From CAWGJF01 sp963715745 (GTDB lineage: Bacteria; Bacteroidota; Ignavibacteria; Ignavibacteriales; Ignavibacteriaceae): DNA of 64,000 nucleotides. Shown here one piece after another: positions 55,385-64,000 of the stretch. The DNA lies in NCBI GenBank assembly GCA_963715745.1, contig OY970271.1, forward strand, positions 3,286,001-3,350,000, written 5' to 3'. A model generated the notes under the pieces. The model saw only the letters and a list, made by a program, of their open reading frames with translations, made no database searches and was not told the DNA's origin. Position numbers and translations under genes: made by a program. Each line of letters begins with the position of its first letter. Position 1 is the stretch's first letter.

Positions 55385-57859
55385 ATGAGATATCCCTACG
55401 CAGAAATAGAAGAGAAATGGCAGAAATTCTGGGAAGATAAGCAGGTTTATAAGACTGATTTTTCCAAATCGGATAAAAAACTTTACCATCTTAATATGTT
55501 TCTTTATCCTTCCGGTTCAAGATTGCATACCGGCCACTGGTATCATTACGGACCTTCAGATAGCTGGGGTCGTTACAAAAAATTAAAAGGCTACAATGTT
55601 TTTGAACCGATGGGTTACGATGCATTCGGTCTCCCGGCAGAAAATTATGCAATCAAAACAGGAATACATCCACAGGACAGCACACTAAAAAATATTGCTG
55701 ATATAAAATCCCAGTTAAAAAAAATGGGATGTATGTACGACTGGCAGTCTGAACTGATGACCTGCGCTCCTGAATATTACAAATGGAACCAATGGCTGTT
55801 CCTTCAGCTTTACAAAAAAGGATTGGCATATAGGAAAAAAGCTCCGGTTAACTGGTGCCCAAATGATCAAACCGTTCTTGCAAACGAGCAGGTGCTTGCG
55901 GACGGAACCTGTGAAAGATGTGGAACTGTTGTTATTCAGAAAAATCTTTATCAGTGGTTTTTTAAGATTACAGATTATGCAGAAGAGCTTCTGCAAGGAT
56001 TGGATAAAATCAACTGGCCTGAAAAAACAAAGTTGATGCAGCGAAACTGGATTGGCAAAAGCACCGGTGCAGAAGTCGATTTTAAAGTTTACCTGCCGGC
56101 AGGCATGGCTGATGGCAGCAATGATACTATTAAAATATTCACAACAAGACCTGATACTCTTTTCGGTGCAACTTATATGGTTCTCGCTCCGGAACATCCG
56201 CTTGTTGATAAGCTGACCACAAAAGAAAATAAAACCGAAGTTGATGAGTATAAAGATTCTATAAAAAGTTTAACTGAGATTGAAAGAACTTCAACTGTAA
56301 AAGAAAAGACCGGCGTGTTCACCGGAGCTTATGCAGTCAATCCTGTGAACAATAATAAAATTCCAATCTGGATTGCAGACTATGTTTTGCTTACATACGG
56401 AACAGGCGCAATTATGGCTGTACCGGGTCAGGATGAAAGAGACTGGGAATTTGCTGAGAAGTTTGACTTACCGATTATCAGAACTGTTCAACCTACAGAG
56501 GGTTTTGATGGAAAAGCATTTCTTGGCGATGGTCCGGCAATCAATAGTGATTTTCTTAACGGACTTTTTGTTGATGATGCAAAAAAGAAAATCATCAGTT
56601 GGCTTGAAGAAAAGAAAATCGGCAAGGCAACTATAAATTATCGTTTAAGAGATTGGCTGATTTCGCGGCAGCGCTACTGGGGAACACCGATCCCAATCAT
56701 TCATTGTGAAAAATGCGGCGAAGTTCCTGTTGATGAAAAAGATTTGCCGGTTATTCTGCCTTACGATGTTGACTTTAAGCTTGGCGGTGAATCTCCTTTA
56801 GCCAGAAATGAAAAGTTTATTAATGTTAAATGTCCTAAGTGCGGAGGCGATGCAAAACGTGATCCCGACACTATGGATACTTTTGTTGATTCATCGTGGT
56901 ATTATTTCAGATTCCTGAATCCAAATTTCAGTGATATGATGTTTGATAAAAAGCTTGCAGATAAGTGGACTCCGGTTGATCAGTACGTCGGCGGAGCAGA
57001 ACACGCGACCATGCATTTACTTTATGCAAGATTCATTCACAAGTTTATCCGCGATATCGGTTTAACAAACAGTGATGAACCATTTATGAATCTTCTTCAC
57101 CAGGGAACTATTACAAATTCCGGTGCGAAAATGTCAAAGTCAAAAGGCAATGTTGTTAATCCCGATGACTTCACAGGTAAATTTGGATCTGATGTTTTCA
57201 GGTTATACCTGATGTTTATGGGTCCTTATGAAATGGGCGGTGATTGGAGCGACAAAGGAATTTCGGGAACAGACAGATTTGTTAACCGTGTTTATGATCT
57301 TTTCAATGATTATAAAAATCTCTTAACCGAAGCTTCGCCTAAAGATAAATATGATCTTTCTTCGCTTTCAGAAAATGAAAAGTTTATTTACAGAAAAACA
57401 AATCAGACACTAAAAAAAGTTGATGAAGAAATTGATAACTTCCGTTTTAATACAGCAATTGCTGCATTGATGGAATTACTGAACAATCTAAAAGATTTAA
57501 AAACTTGTTCAAATGAAATCCAGGGATATGTATTAAGTAGGTTGAATGTTATGATTGCACCACTTGCACCGCATCTTGCTGAAGAATGCTGGCTGATTAT
57601 CGGTAATAGTGATTCAATTTTTGAGAAACCAATTTGGTATGATGCTGATCCGGATGCACTTATTGAAGATACAATAAATATTGCTGTGCAGGTAAACGGA
57701 AAACTACGAGATACTATTGCTGTTGCAGTGGACAGTGAACAGGACAGTGTTAAGCCTATTGTTTTTGCAGATGAAAAAGTAGCTAAATTTATTGAAGGAA
57801 AGTCAATCATAAAAGAAATTTTTGTAAAAAATAAAATTTATAACATTGTTGTGAAATAA
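55385..57859 (+). CDS. leuS: Leucyl-tRNA synthetase
   Basis: This class I synthetase of 824 residues from ATG 55385 (an in-frame TTG lies one codon earlier) has the HIGH-type motif LHTGHW (about 47-52), an editing (CP1) domain with TTRPDTLFGATYMVLAPEH (about 258-276), a zinc-type module CEKCGE...CPKCGG, KMSKS in AKMSKSKGN (near residue 580) and a C-terminal anticodon domain. It charges tRNA-Leu. It is followed after 11 bases by serS, with AAGG before that ATG. Confidence 0.96.
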   Translation: MRYPYAEIEEKWQKFWEDKQVYKTDFSKSDKKLYHLNMFLYPSGSRLHTGHWYHYGPSDSWGRYKKLKGYNVFEPMGYDAFGLPAENYAIKTGIHPQDSTLKNIADIKSQLKKMGCMYDWQSELMTCAPEYYKWNQWLFLQLYKKGLAYRKKAPVNWCPNDQTVLANEQVLADGTCERCGTVVIQKNLYQWFFKITDYAEELLQGLDKINWPEKTKLMQRNWIGKSTGAEVDFKVYLPAGMADGSNDTIKIFTTRPDTLFGATYMVLAPEHPLVDKLTTKENKTEVDEYKDSIKSLTEIERTSTVKEKTGVFTGAYAVNPVNNNKIPIWIADYVLLTYGTGAIMAVPGQDERDWEFAEKFDLPIIRTVQPTEGFDGKAFLGDGPAINSDFLNGLFVDDAKKKIISWLEEKKIGKATINYRLRDWLISRQRYWGTPIPIIHCEKCGEVPVDEKDLPVILPYDVDFKLGGESPLARNEKFINVKCPKCGGDAKRDPDTMDTFVDSSWYYFRFLNPNFSDMMFDKKLADKWTPVDQYVGGAEHATMHLLYARFIHKFIRDIGLTNSDEPFMNLLHQGTITNSGAKMSKSKGNVVNPDDFTGKFGSDVFRLYLMFMGPYEMGGDWSDKGISGTDRFVNRVYDLFNDYKNLLTEASPKDKYDLSSLSENEKFIYRKTNQTLKKVDEEIDNFRFNTAIAALMELLNNLKDLKTCSNEIQGYVLSRLNVMIAPLAPHLAEECWLIIGNSDSIFEKPIWYDADPDALIEDTINIAVQVNGKLRDTIAVAVDSEQDSVKPIVFADEKVAKFIEGKSIIKEIFVKNKIYNIVVK

Positions 57860-57870
57860 GGTTTTAGTAT

Positions 57871-59169
57871 ATGCTTGATTTAAAATTTATTCGGGAGAAT
57901 CCTGATCTTGTAAAGCAGGGCATCAGAAATAAAAATGAAAAAGATACTGTTGATGACGTTCTGAAGCTCGATGAAGAACGACGGACTTTAATTACGCAAA
58001 CTGAAGAACTGAAAGCAAAACGTAACCTGGTTTCTGCAAAAATTCCACAAATGAAAAAGTCTGGTGAAGATGTAACTGAAGTTCTTGCCGAGATGAAACA
58101 AGTTTCAGATCAGATTACAGAGCTTGATTCAAAATTAAAAAATGTTGAAGAAGAAGTTGAAAAGTTTTTGTTGTTTATTCCTAATATGCCGCACACGTCC
58201 GTTCCTGTTGGTAAATCTGCTGAAGATAATGTGGAAGTTAAACAATGGCTGCCGGAAGGATTTTCATTTCAAAGCGATAAAAAATTTCTTGATCATACTG
58301 AGCTTGGTAAAAAACTTGGGATTCTGGATTTTGAAAGAGGAGCAAAAGTTTCGGGCTCTGGTTTTCCTGTTTATATTGGAAAAGGTGCAACACTTGAGCG
58401 TGCACTTATAAATTATATGCTCGATGTTCATATCAACCAGCATAATTACAAAGAAGTTTTTCCGCCATTCCTGGTAAATAAAGAATCAATGCTTGGCACA
58501 GGGCAGCTTCCGAAAATGGAAGAAGACATGTATGCAATTGAAAAAGATGGACTTTACCCAATTCCGACTGCAGAAGTACCGATTACAAATCTTCACAGGG
58601 ATGAAATACTAAGTGAAAAAGATTTACCAATACATTATGTTGGTTATTCAGCGTGCTTCAGAAGAGAAGCCGGATCTTATGGAAAAGAAGCAAAAGGATT
58701 TCTGCGAGTTCATCAGTTCAACAAAGTTGAGATGGTGAAAATTGTGAAACCCGAAACTTCCTATGATGAACTTGAAGGTCTCGTTAAAGACGCTGAGGAT
58801 ATTTTGCAGGCTCTTAGAATTCCATACAGAATATTACTGCTGTGCACAGGCGATCTCAGTTTTAATGCTGCAAAGTGTTACGATATTGAAACATGGTCTC
58901 CCGCTGAAAACAAATGGCTGGAAGCATCATCCTGCAGCAATTTTGAAGATTTCCAGGCTCGCCGGGCAAAAATACGTTTTAAAAGAGAAGGTGACCCCGC
59001 CAAAAGCGGGGCAGGCAAAAAACCGGAATTTGTACATACATTAAACGGATCTGGTTTGGCAACAAGCAGGCTTATGGTTTCAATTCTTGAAAATTACCAG
59101 ACTGAAAAAGGAACTGTAAAGGTTCCTGAAGTGTTACAAAAATATACTAACTTCGATATCATTGATTAG
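57871..59169 (+). CDS. serS: Seryl-tRNA synthetase
   Basis: This 432-residue enzyme has an N-terminal coiled-coil tRNA-binding arm (about 28-100) and class II motifs: motif 2 YSACFRREAGSYGKEAKGFLRVHQF (about 258-282) and motif 3 LNGSGLATSRLMVSILE (about 392-408). Between them, KREGDPAKSGAGKKPEF includes residues not expected at this position: a GC-rich palindrome at 58995-59011 codes for part of them. It charges tRNA-Ser (and tRNA-Sec where present). Cotranscribed with leuS. Confidence 0.96.
   Translation: MLDLKFIRENPDLVKQGIRNKNEKDTVDDVLKLDEERRTLITQTEELKAKRNLVSAKIPQMKKSGEDVTEVLAEMKQVSDQITELDSKLKNVEEEVEKFLLFIPNMPHTSVPVGKSAEDNVEVKQWLPEGFSFQSDKKFLDHTELGKKLGILDFERGAKVSGSGFPVYIGKGATLERALINYMLDVHINQHNYKEVFPPFLVNKESMLGTGQLPKMEEDMYAIEKDGLYPIPTAEVPITNLHRDEILSEKDLPIHYVGYSACFRREAGSYGKEAKGFLRVHQFNKVEMVKIVKPETSYDELEGLVKDAEDILQALRIPYRILLLCTGDLSFNAAKCYDIETWSPAENKWLEASSCSNFEDFQARRAKIRFKREGDPAKSGAGKKPEFVHTLNGSGLATSRLMVSILENYQTEKGTVKVPEVLQKYTNFDIID
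58995..59011. repeat. GC-rich palindrome within the serS reading frame
   Basis: CCCCGC (58995-59000) pairs with GCGGGG (59006-59011) around CAAAA, with GTGA before and CAGGC after. The translated insert (about GDPAKSGAG) separates IRFKRE from KKPEFVHTLNGSG, which are normally close together. The reading frame is kept. Confidence 0.6.
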
Positions 59170-59216
59170 GCTCACATAGCTAATCTATTATATTGTTCAA
59201 TAGACTAATCTTTGGT

Positions 59217-59235
59217 AAAATGCGATTCGCATTTT
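59217..59235 (+). terminator. Terminator-like hairpin after serS
   Basis: The stem AAAATGCG/CGCATTTT with a 3-base loop lies 48 bases beyond the serS stop and 19 bases before the exporter ATG. It ends in TTTT but no longer T-run follows, so termination would be incomplete. Confidence 0.45.
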
Positions 59236-59253
59236 CCGAATCAATTTATCCAG

Positions 59254-61122
59254 ATGAAAAATCTTTTCACGCTAAAAAAATATTTTGCCCGATATAAAAA
59301 GAACCTGTTTCTCGGATTCATTTTTATTTTGCTTTCAAATATCGGTTCTGTTTATGTTCCCCTTCTGCTTAAAGATTCAATTGATGACATTCAATCACAA
59401 TCCAAACGGGTTGCAAGTTATAACGATCTTATAGACACACTTACAGTTCAATCAAGAATTGAACCTGCATTAAAGGATTCAATTAACTCAGTTCAAAATA
59501 AAGTCAGTGAAATAAAAAGCGATACTGCTGATCTGCTTCTCAAATATGGATTGTTGATTGTAGGTGCAGCTCTGTTTTCCGGAATTTTCAGATTTATGAT
59601 AAGACAGACTGTAATTGTTGTTTCAAGAGAAATTGAATATGATCTGCGAGGTGACTTCTGGAAACATATTCAAAAACTCCCGTTGAGATATTTTCAGAAT
59701 AACTCGACCGGGAATATAATGGCTCATGCTACAAATGATATTAATTCTGTTCGCTCATTTCTCGGTCCGGCAGTTATGTATTCTACTGATACTTCCATCA
59801 GGCTGGCAATAGTTCTCGGTATAATGATTTCACTTAATGCGCCGCTCACATTGTTTGCACTCATTCCTCTCCCGCTGCTATCAATTATGGTTTATAAAAT
59901 AGGCAAGCTAATTCATGAAAAATTTACAAAGATACAGGAGAAGTTTGCAGATATTACCACAATGGCACAGGAAAACTTTTCGGGCATAAGAGTTATTAAA
60001 TCTTACATTCGTGAAAAAAGTGAAATTGAAAGATATGCCGGGCAAAGTCGTGAATATCTTGACCGGAATATGAACCTTGTTAAAACACAAGCCTGGATTA
60101 TGCCGTTGTTATTTCTCATTACCGGACTTTCAATAATTATAGTTGTCTGGTACGGTGGAGCGCAGGTTATAAATGGAAATCTTACACTTGGTGAAATCAC
60201 AGCTTTTATTTTTTATCTGGGAATGCTGATCTGGCCGATGATTGCTGCCGGCTGGGTTATCAATATTATTCAGCAAGCTGAAGCAAGTATGAAAAGATTA
60301 AATAAAATTTTCGCAGAACCTTATGAAATTAATGATTCTGGCTTGACAGATTTTTCTGTAAATGATATTAAAGGTGAAATCGAATTTAAAAATGTTTCTT
60401 TCCGTTATGCTGATAATCTTCCCTGGATTTTGAAAGACATTAACTTGAAAATTCCGGCTGGGTCTACTGTAGCAATAATGGGATATACAGGTGCTGGTAA
60501 AACTTCCTTTGTAAATCTTATCCCAAGATTATATGACTGCACCGAGGGTGAACTTTTAATTGATAGCAGAAATGTTAAGAACATTCCACTTGAAACTATA
60601 AGAACAAAAATTGGATTGGTTCAGCAGGAGTCGTTTTTATTTTCAGATACAGTTCTGAATAATATTGGTTATGGATTAAAGGAAGTCGATGCTAACCGCA
60701 TCAAAGAAGTTTCTTCAATTGCTCAATTTGATAAAGACGTTGAATCATTTCCAAACGGTTATGAAACGATAGTTGGAGAACGAGGGATTACATTTTCAGG
60801 CGGACAAAAACAACGTGCCTGTCTTGCCCGGGCTCTTACAATTGATCCGGGAATTTTAATTCTGGATGATTCATTTTCTGCAGTTGATACTAATACAGAA
60901 GAATCTATTCTGAAAAATCTTAGAAAATTTATGGAAAACAGAACAAGTATAATTATCAGTCACAGGATTTCAACTGTAAAAGATGCCGATGATATCATTG
61001 TTCTTTCTGAAGGAAAAATTGCTGAGCAAGGTAAGCATGATGATCTTGTTGCTCTCGGTGGAATTTATGCTGAACTACATTACAAACAATTACTTGAAAA
61101 AGAACTTGAAGAATTAAAATAA
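59254..61122 (+). CDS. Heterodimeric ABC exporter subunit, degenerate ATPase half
   Basis: From ATG 59254 the protein is 622 residues: six transmembrane helices (about 10-330), with a large polar insert between the first two (about 50-105), and an ABC domain. The nucleotide site has Walker A GYTGAGKT, a canonical signature FSGGQKQR, and Walker B ILILDDSFSAVD, in which Asp replaces the catalytic Glu. This is the usual degenerate half of heterodimers such as TM287/288. The partner gene follows after 3 bases. Substrate (drug, lipid or peptide) is unknown. The in-frame region to 59212 is probably non-coding. Confidence 0.93.
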   Translation: MKNLFTLKKYFARYKKNLFLGFIFILLSNIGSVYVPLLLKDSIDDIQSQSKRVASYNDLIDTLTVQSRIEPALKDSINSVQNKVSEIKSDTADLLLKYGLLIVGAALFSGIFRFMIRQTVIVVSREIEYDLRGDFWKHIQKLPLRYFQNNSTGNIMAHATNDINSVRSFLGPAVMYSTDTSIRLAIVLGIMISLNAPLTLFALIPLPLLSIMVYKIGKLIHEKFTKIQEKFADITTMAQENFSGIRVIKSYIREKSEIERYAGQSREYLDRNMNLVKTQAWIMPLLFLITGLSIIIVVWYGGAQVINGNLTLGEITAFIFYLGMLIWPMIAAGWVINIIQQAEASMKRLNKIFAEPYEINDSGLTDFSVNDIKGEIEFKNVSFRYADNLPWILKDINLKIPAGSTVAIMGYTGAGKTSFVNLIPRLYDCTEGELLIDSRNVKNIPLETIRTKIGLVQQESFLFSDTVLNNIGYGLKEVDANRIKEVSSIAQFDKDVESFPNGYETIVGERGITFSGGQKQRACLARALTIDPGILILDDSFSAVDTNTEESILKNLRKFMENRTSIIISHRISTVKDADDIIVLSEGKIAEQGKHDDLVALGGIYAELHYKQLLEKELEELK

Positions 61123-61125
61123 AGT

Positions 61126-62916
61126 ATGGCTAACGATTATCACAGTGAAGATGAAGTTTTAGGGAAAGCCTACGATTCACGTTTGATGAAACGTCTGCTA
61201 GGCTATGTAAAACCATACAAAAATTACGTTATTTTTGCTATTCTGCTTAATTTAATTGTTGCTGGTCTTGGTCCGGTTAGACCTTTGCTTACAAAAATTG
61301 CTATTGATGATTACATAGCAAAATCTGATTTTCATGGATTGATGGTTATCGGACTGCTTATGTTCGGTTCACTCTTTATTCAGGCTGTAATACAATATTT
61401 CCTCACGTATTACACGCAATATCTCGGACAAAAAACATTATATGATTTAAGAACACAAATCTTTAATCATATTCAAAAGCTTGCGCTAAAGTTTTTTGAT
61501 AAAACACCGATTGGAAGAATAGTGACCCGGGCAACAAATGATGTTGAAGCTTTAGGTGAACTTTTTTCTTCCGGAATAGTAATGGTTTTCAGCGATGTTT
61601 TTATAATACTGTGGATACTTGTATTTATGTTCGCAATGGATATTCCACTTTCACTTGTTACTCTTTCGGTTTTACCTGTTTTAATTTATGCCACATTTCT
61701 TTTCAGGAAAAAAGTACGAGAGCGTTACAGGGATGTTCGGCTTCATCTTGCCAGATTAAATTCTTATATGCAGGAACACGTAACCGGAATGAGCGTTGTT
61801 CAGATTTTCAGTAAGGAAAAAGAGGAGTTCAAAAAGTTTTCTTCAATAAATGATGATTACAAAACAGCAAACATCAGATCAATTTTTTATTATGCTATAT
61901 TTTATCCAACTGTTGAATTGCTAAGTTCAATTGCTGTTGGATTAATTATCTGGTTTGGCGGTGGAGAAACAATTCAGGCTGCAACAACAGTAGGTACACT
62001 ATTCGCATTTCTACAATTCACAGAAATGTTCTTCAGACCAATCCGTGATCTTTCTGAAAAATATAATATAATGCAAACCGCAATGGCTTCTTCTGAAAGA
62101 ATATTTAAACTTCTTGATAATCAGACATTTATAAAAAATGTTGATACACCAATTAAGCTGGAAAATGTAAAAGGCAGTGTTGATTTCAAGAACGTTTGGT
62201 TCGCTTATAATGGTGATGATTATGTTTTAAAAGACATTAATTTCTCAATCAATCCCGGTGAAACAGTTGCAATAGTTGGTCATACCGGTGCGGGTAAAAC
62301 CAGTACGATAAATATTCTTACAAGATTTTATGATATACAAAAAGGAAATATTTTACTTGATGGTGTGGATATTTCTAAAATTGATAAAGATAATTTGAGA
62401 AAACATATTTCACTCGTGCTTCAGGATGTCTTTCTTTTCTCCGGTACTATTGAATCAAATATAAATCTGAATAATCCGGATATTAGTTTTGAAAGAGTGA
62501 AGAGAGCCGCTGAGATAGTCGGTGCCGATAAATTTATTATGGAGCTTCCAAATAAATACCAGGAACCAGTAAAGGAAAGAGGAGCAACATTAAGTGTCGG
62601 ACAAAAACAATTAATTTCTTTTGCCAGGGCATTAGCGTATGACCCGCAAATATTGATACTTGATGAAGCAACTTCCAGTGTTGATACAGAAACTGAATAT
62701 TTAATCCAAAATGCAATAGAAAAACTACTTGTTGGAAGAACTGCTATTGTAATTGCCCACCGTTTATCTACAATTCAGAATTCCGACAAGATCATAGTTT
62801 TACACAAAGGGGAAATCCGGGAAACCGGAAATCATCAGCAACTACTTGCAAAACGCGGAATTTATTATAAATTATACCAGCTACAATATAAAGATCAGGA
62901 AATTCTGGCTTCCTGA
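61126..62916 (+). CDS. Heterodimeric ABC exporter subunit, catalytic half
   Basis: This 596-residue half-transporter has six transmembrane helices, Walker A GHTGAGKTS (about 385-393), signature LSVGQKQLISFAR (Val replacing the second Gly in SGGQ) and Walker B ILILDEATSSVD with the catalytic Glu. The non-canonical signature here complements the missing Glu of the upstream partner, so one ATP site is intact and one degenerate, as in known heterodimers. The 3' end lies 28 bases before the fbp ATG. Confidence 0.93.
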   Translation: MANDYHSEDEVLGKAYDSRLMKRLLGYVKPYKNYVIFAILLNLIVAGLGPVRPLLTKIAIDDYIAKSDFHGLMVIGLLMFGSLFIQAVIQYFLTYYTQYLGQKTLYDLRTQIFNHIQKLALKFFDKTPIGRIVTRATNDVEALGELFSSGIVMVFSDVFIILWILVFMFAMDIPLSLVTLSVLPVLIYATFLFRKKVRERYRDVRLHLARLNSYMQEHVTGMSVVQIFSKEKEEFKKFSSINDDYKTANIRSIFYYAIFYPTVELLSSIAVGLIIWFGGGETIQAATTVGTLFAFLQFTEMFFRPIRDLSEKYNIMQTAMASSERIFKLLDNQTFIKNVDTPIKLENVKGSVDFKNVWFAYNGDDYVLKDINFSINPGETVAIVGHTGAGKTSTINILTRFYDIQKGNILLDGVDISKIDKDNLRKHISLVLQDVFLFSGTIESNINLNNPDISFERVKRAAEIVGADKFIMELPNKYQEPVKERGATLSVGQKQLISFARALAYDPQILILDEATSSVDTETEYLIQNAIEKLLVGRTAIVIAHRLSTIQNSDKIIVLHKGEIRETGNHQQLLAKRGIYYKLYQLQYKDQEILAS

Positions 62917-62944
62917 GTTCACTTCAACAAAACGGGAGAGCAAA

Positions 62945-63973
62945 ATGCCACAAATAAAGTTCATGACCCTTGCCCGCCACATTATTGAAGAAGAGAGAAA
63001 ACATCCGTACGCAACCGGCGACCTGTCGGGACTTCTGCATGATCTTTCACTTGCTGCAAAAGTAATTTCACTTGAAGTTAACAAAGCAGGTCTTGCTGAT
63101 ATACTCGGCTTCACTGGAGATAATAATGTTCATGGTGAACAAGTTAAGAAGCTAGATATTTTTGCTCATGATATGATGGTCCGTGCAATGGATAATGGCG
63201 GACATCTTTGTGTTATGGGTTCGGAAGAAGAAGACGAAATAATTACAATACCAGAACAATTTAATATCGGAAAATATGTTTTGCTTTTTGATCCGCTTGA
63301 CGGTTCTTCAAACATTGATGCAAATGTTAGCATCGGAACTATTTTTTCTATTTACAGAAGAATAACCCCTGACGGTAAACCTGGTACTATGGAAGATTGT
63401 TTGCAGCAAGGGGTAAATCAAGTTGCAGCAGGTTATATTATTTATGGATCGAGTACAATTTTTGTTTACACTGCCGGGCAGGGAGTTCATGCTTTTACCC
63501 TTGATCCGGCTTTCGGAGAATTTATTCTTTCCCATACAAACATTCAGATACCCAAGAAGGGAAAAATCTACAGTATTAATGAAGGAAATTATTTGTATTG
63601 GCACCCTGGTTTAAAAAAATATATTAAATTTTTACAGGAAGAAGATAAACCAAGTTCTCGACCATATTCCAGCAGATACATTGGATCAATGGTCGCAGAT
63701 ATCCATAGAAATATGCTTTATGGTGGAATATTTATGTATCCGGCTGATTCCCGGCATCTGAACGGTAAATTAAGACTGCAGTATGAATGCAACCCTTTAG
63801 CTTTTATTGTTGAACAAGCAGGAGGAAGAGCAACCAATGGGAAAACACGAATAATGGAATTACAGCCTGAAAAGCTTCATCAGAGAGTCCCGATATTTAT
63901 AGGTAGTGAAGAGGATGTTTTAGAAGTAGAAAAGTTTATGGCAGAAGCAGAGGCAACAGTAAAATCGAACTAA
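62945..63973 (+). CDS. fbp: Class I fructose-1,6-bisphosphatase
   Basis: This 342-residue enzyme is from ATG 62945, which follows GGGAGAG by 4-5 bases; an in-frame start at 62846 lies inside the ABC gene and is rejected. It carries the metal-binding and active-site segment FDPLDGSSNIDANVSIGTIF (about 114-133), the acidic site GSEEEDE, and the C-terminal LQYECNPLAFIVEQAGGRAT. It catalyses the committed step of gluconeogenesis. It may be read with the exporter pair. The gene is complete, and 27 bases remain to the window edge. Confidence 0.96.
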   Translation: MPQIKFMTLARHIIEEERKHPYATGDLSGLLHDLSLAAKVISLEVNKAGLADILGFTGDNNVHGEQVKKLDIFAHDMMVRAMDNGGHLCVMGSEEEDEIITIPEQFNIGKYVLLFDPLDGSSNIDANVSIGTIFSIYRRITPDGKPGTMEDCLQQGVNQVAAGYIIYGSSTIFVYTAGQGVHAFTLDPAFGEFILSHTNIQIPKKGKIYSINEGNYLYWHPGLKKYIKFLQEEDKPSSRPYSSRYIGSMVADIHRNMLYGGIFMYPADSRHLNGKLRLQYECNPLAFIVEQAGGRATNGKTRIMELQPEKLHQRVPIFIGSEEDVLEVEKFMAEAEATVKSN

Positions 63974-64000
63974 AGGATTTTTTTAATCTTTAAATTTAAG

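Overview
The window looks like chromosomal DNA of a low-GC member of the Bacteroidota/Ignavibacteriota group, most likely an Ignavibacteria-type organism. The support is: type IX secretion (T9SS) C-terminal sorting domains of the NYPNPFNPSTKI kind, a PorQ-like protein, DUF3078 and DUF4905 family proteins, FG-GAP/ASPIC proteins, GldA/GldG-like ABC genes, an FCB-type tryptophanase, and several promoters with a -33 TTTG/TTTA box 19 bases from a -7 TAnnTTTG box. No plasmid, phage, IS element or CRISPR array was seen. The genus assignment is inference.

Layout. 1-3.4 kb is a small accessory stretch: the end of an unknown gene, a multi-span membrane protein, a palindromic repeat element, a DUF3892-like protein, a nuclease-fold protein with a degenerate active site, and a propeller-type lipoprotein. 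3.3-7.3 kb is a minus-strand run (DUF3298-type lipoprotein, DUF3078, zinc-ribbon protein, LemA, M48 membrane protease) behind a recognisable promoter. Next come tRNA-Asn, a lipoprotein and a truncated TonB-dependent receptor. 10.5-20.7 kb is a long minus-strand run: BamD-like lipoprotein, acyl-CoA thioesterase, FG-GAP protein, MXAN_6640-type metalloprotease, then ccmA-B-C-D-E-F for cytochrome c maturation. It includes a 52-residue CcmD with a TTG start and a CcmE carrying a CxxxY haem-binding motif. 20.7-27.9 kb holds a PorQ-like protein, a TPR protein, a secreted matrixin-like metalloprotease broken by an in-frame TAA, and an unknown exported protein. It ends in a non-coding stretch with a second, inverted copy of the palindromic element.

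27.9-45.4 kb is mainly housekeeping: glyS, DUF47-Pit phosphate uptake, a DUF2520 gene with a frameshift, the AmmeMemoRadiSam A and B proteins, DUF4905, tryptophanase, a YIP1 protein, a gliding-type ABC cluster (ATPase, permease, GldG-like, DUF4340), priA, and a K+ channel with an RCK domain. 45.4-64 kb holds an LD-carboxypeptidase, a fused ADP-forming acyl-CoA synthetase, a propeller histidine kinase with its LuxR-type response regulator, an FG-GAP/ASPIC/PKD T9SS cargo, leuS-serS, a heterodimeric ABC exporter and fructose-1,6-bisphosphatase.

The main unexplained signals are a dispersed 61-bp element made of two TTAGTACATGTACTAA-type palindromes; genes whose natural N-terminus begins at ATT or ATC behind a Shine-Dalgarno sequence (glyS, ccmC, the metalloprotease); a GC-rich palindrome inside the serS reading frame; twin-hairpin REP-like elements, one inside an operon; and the CcmE Cys variant in a ccm cluster with no ccmG or ccmH beside it. 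Three genes are broken (TonB receptor, metalloprotease, DUF2520). Two of the lesions sit at homopolymer runs and could be assembly errors.
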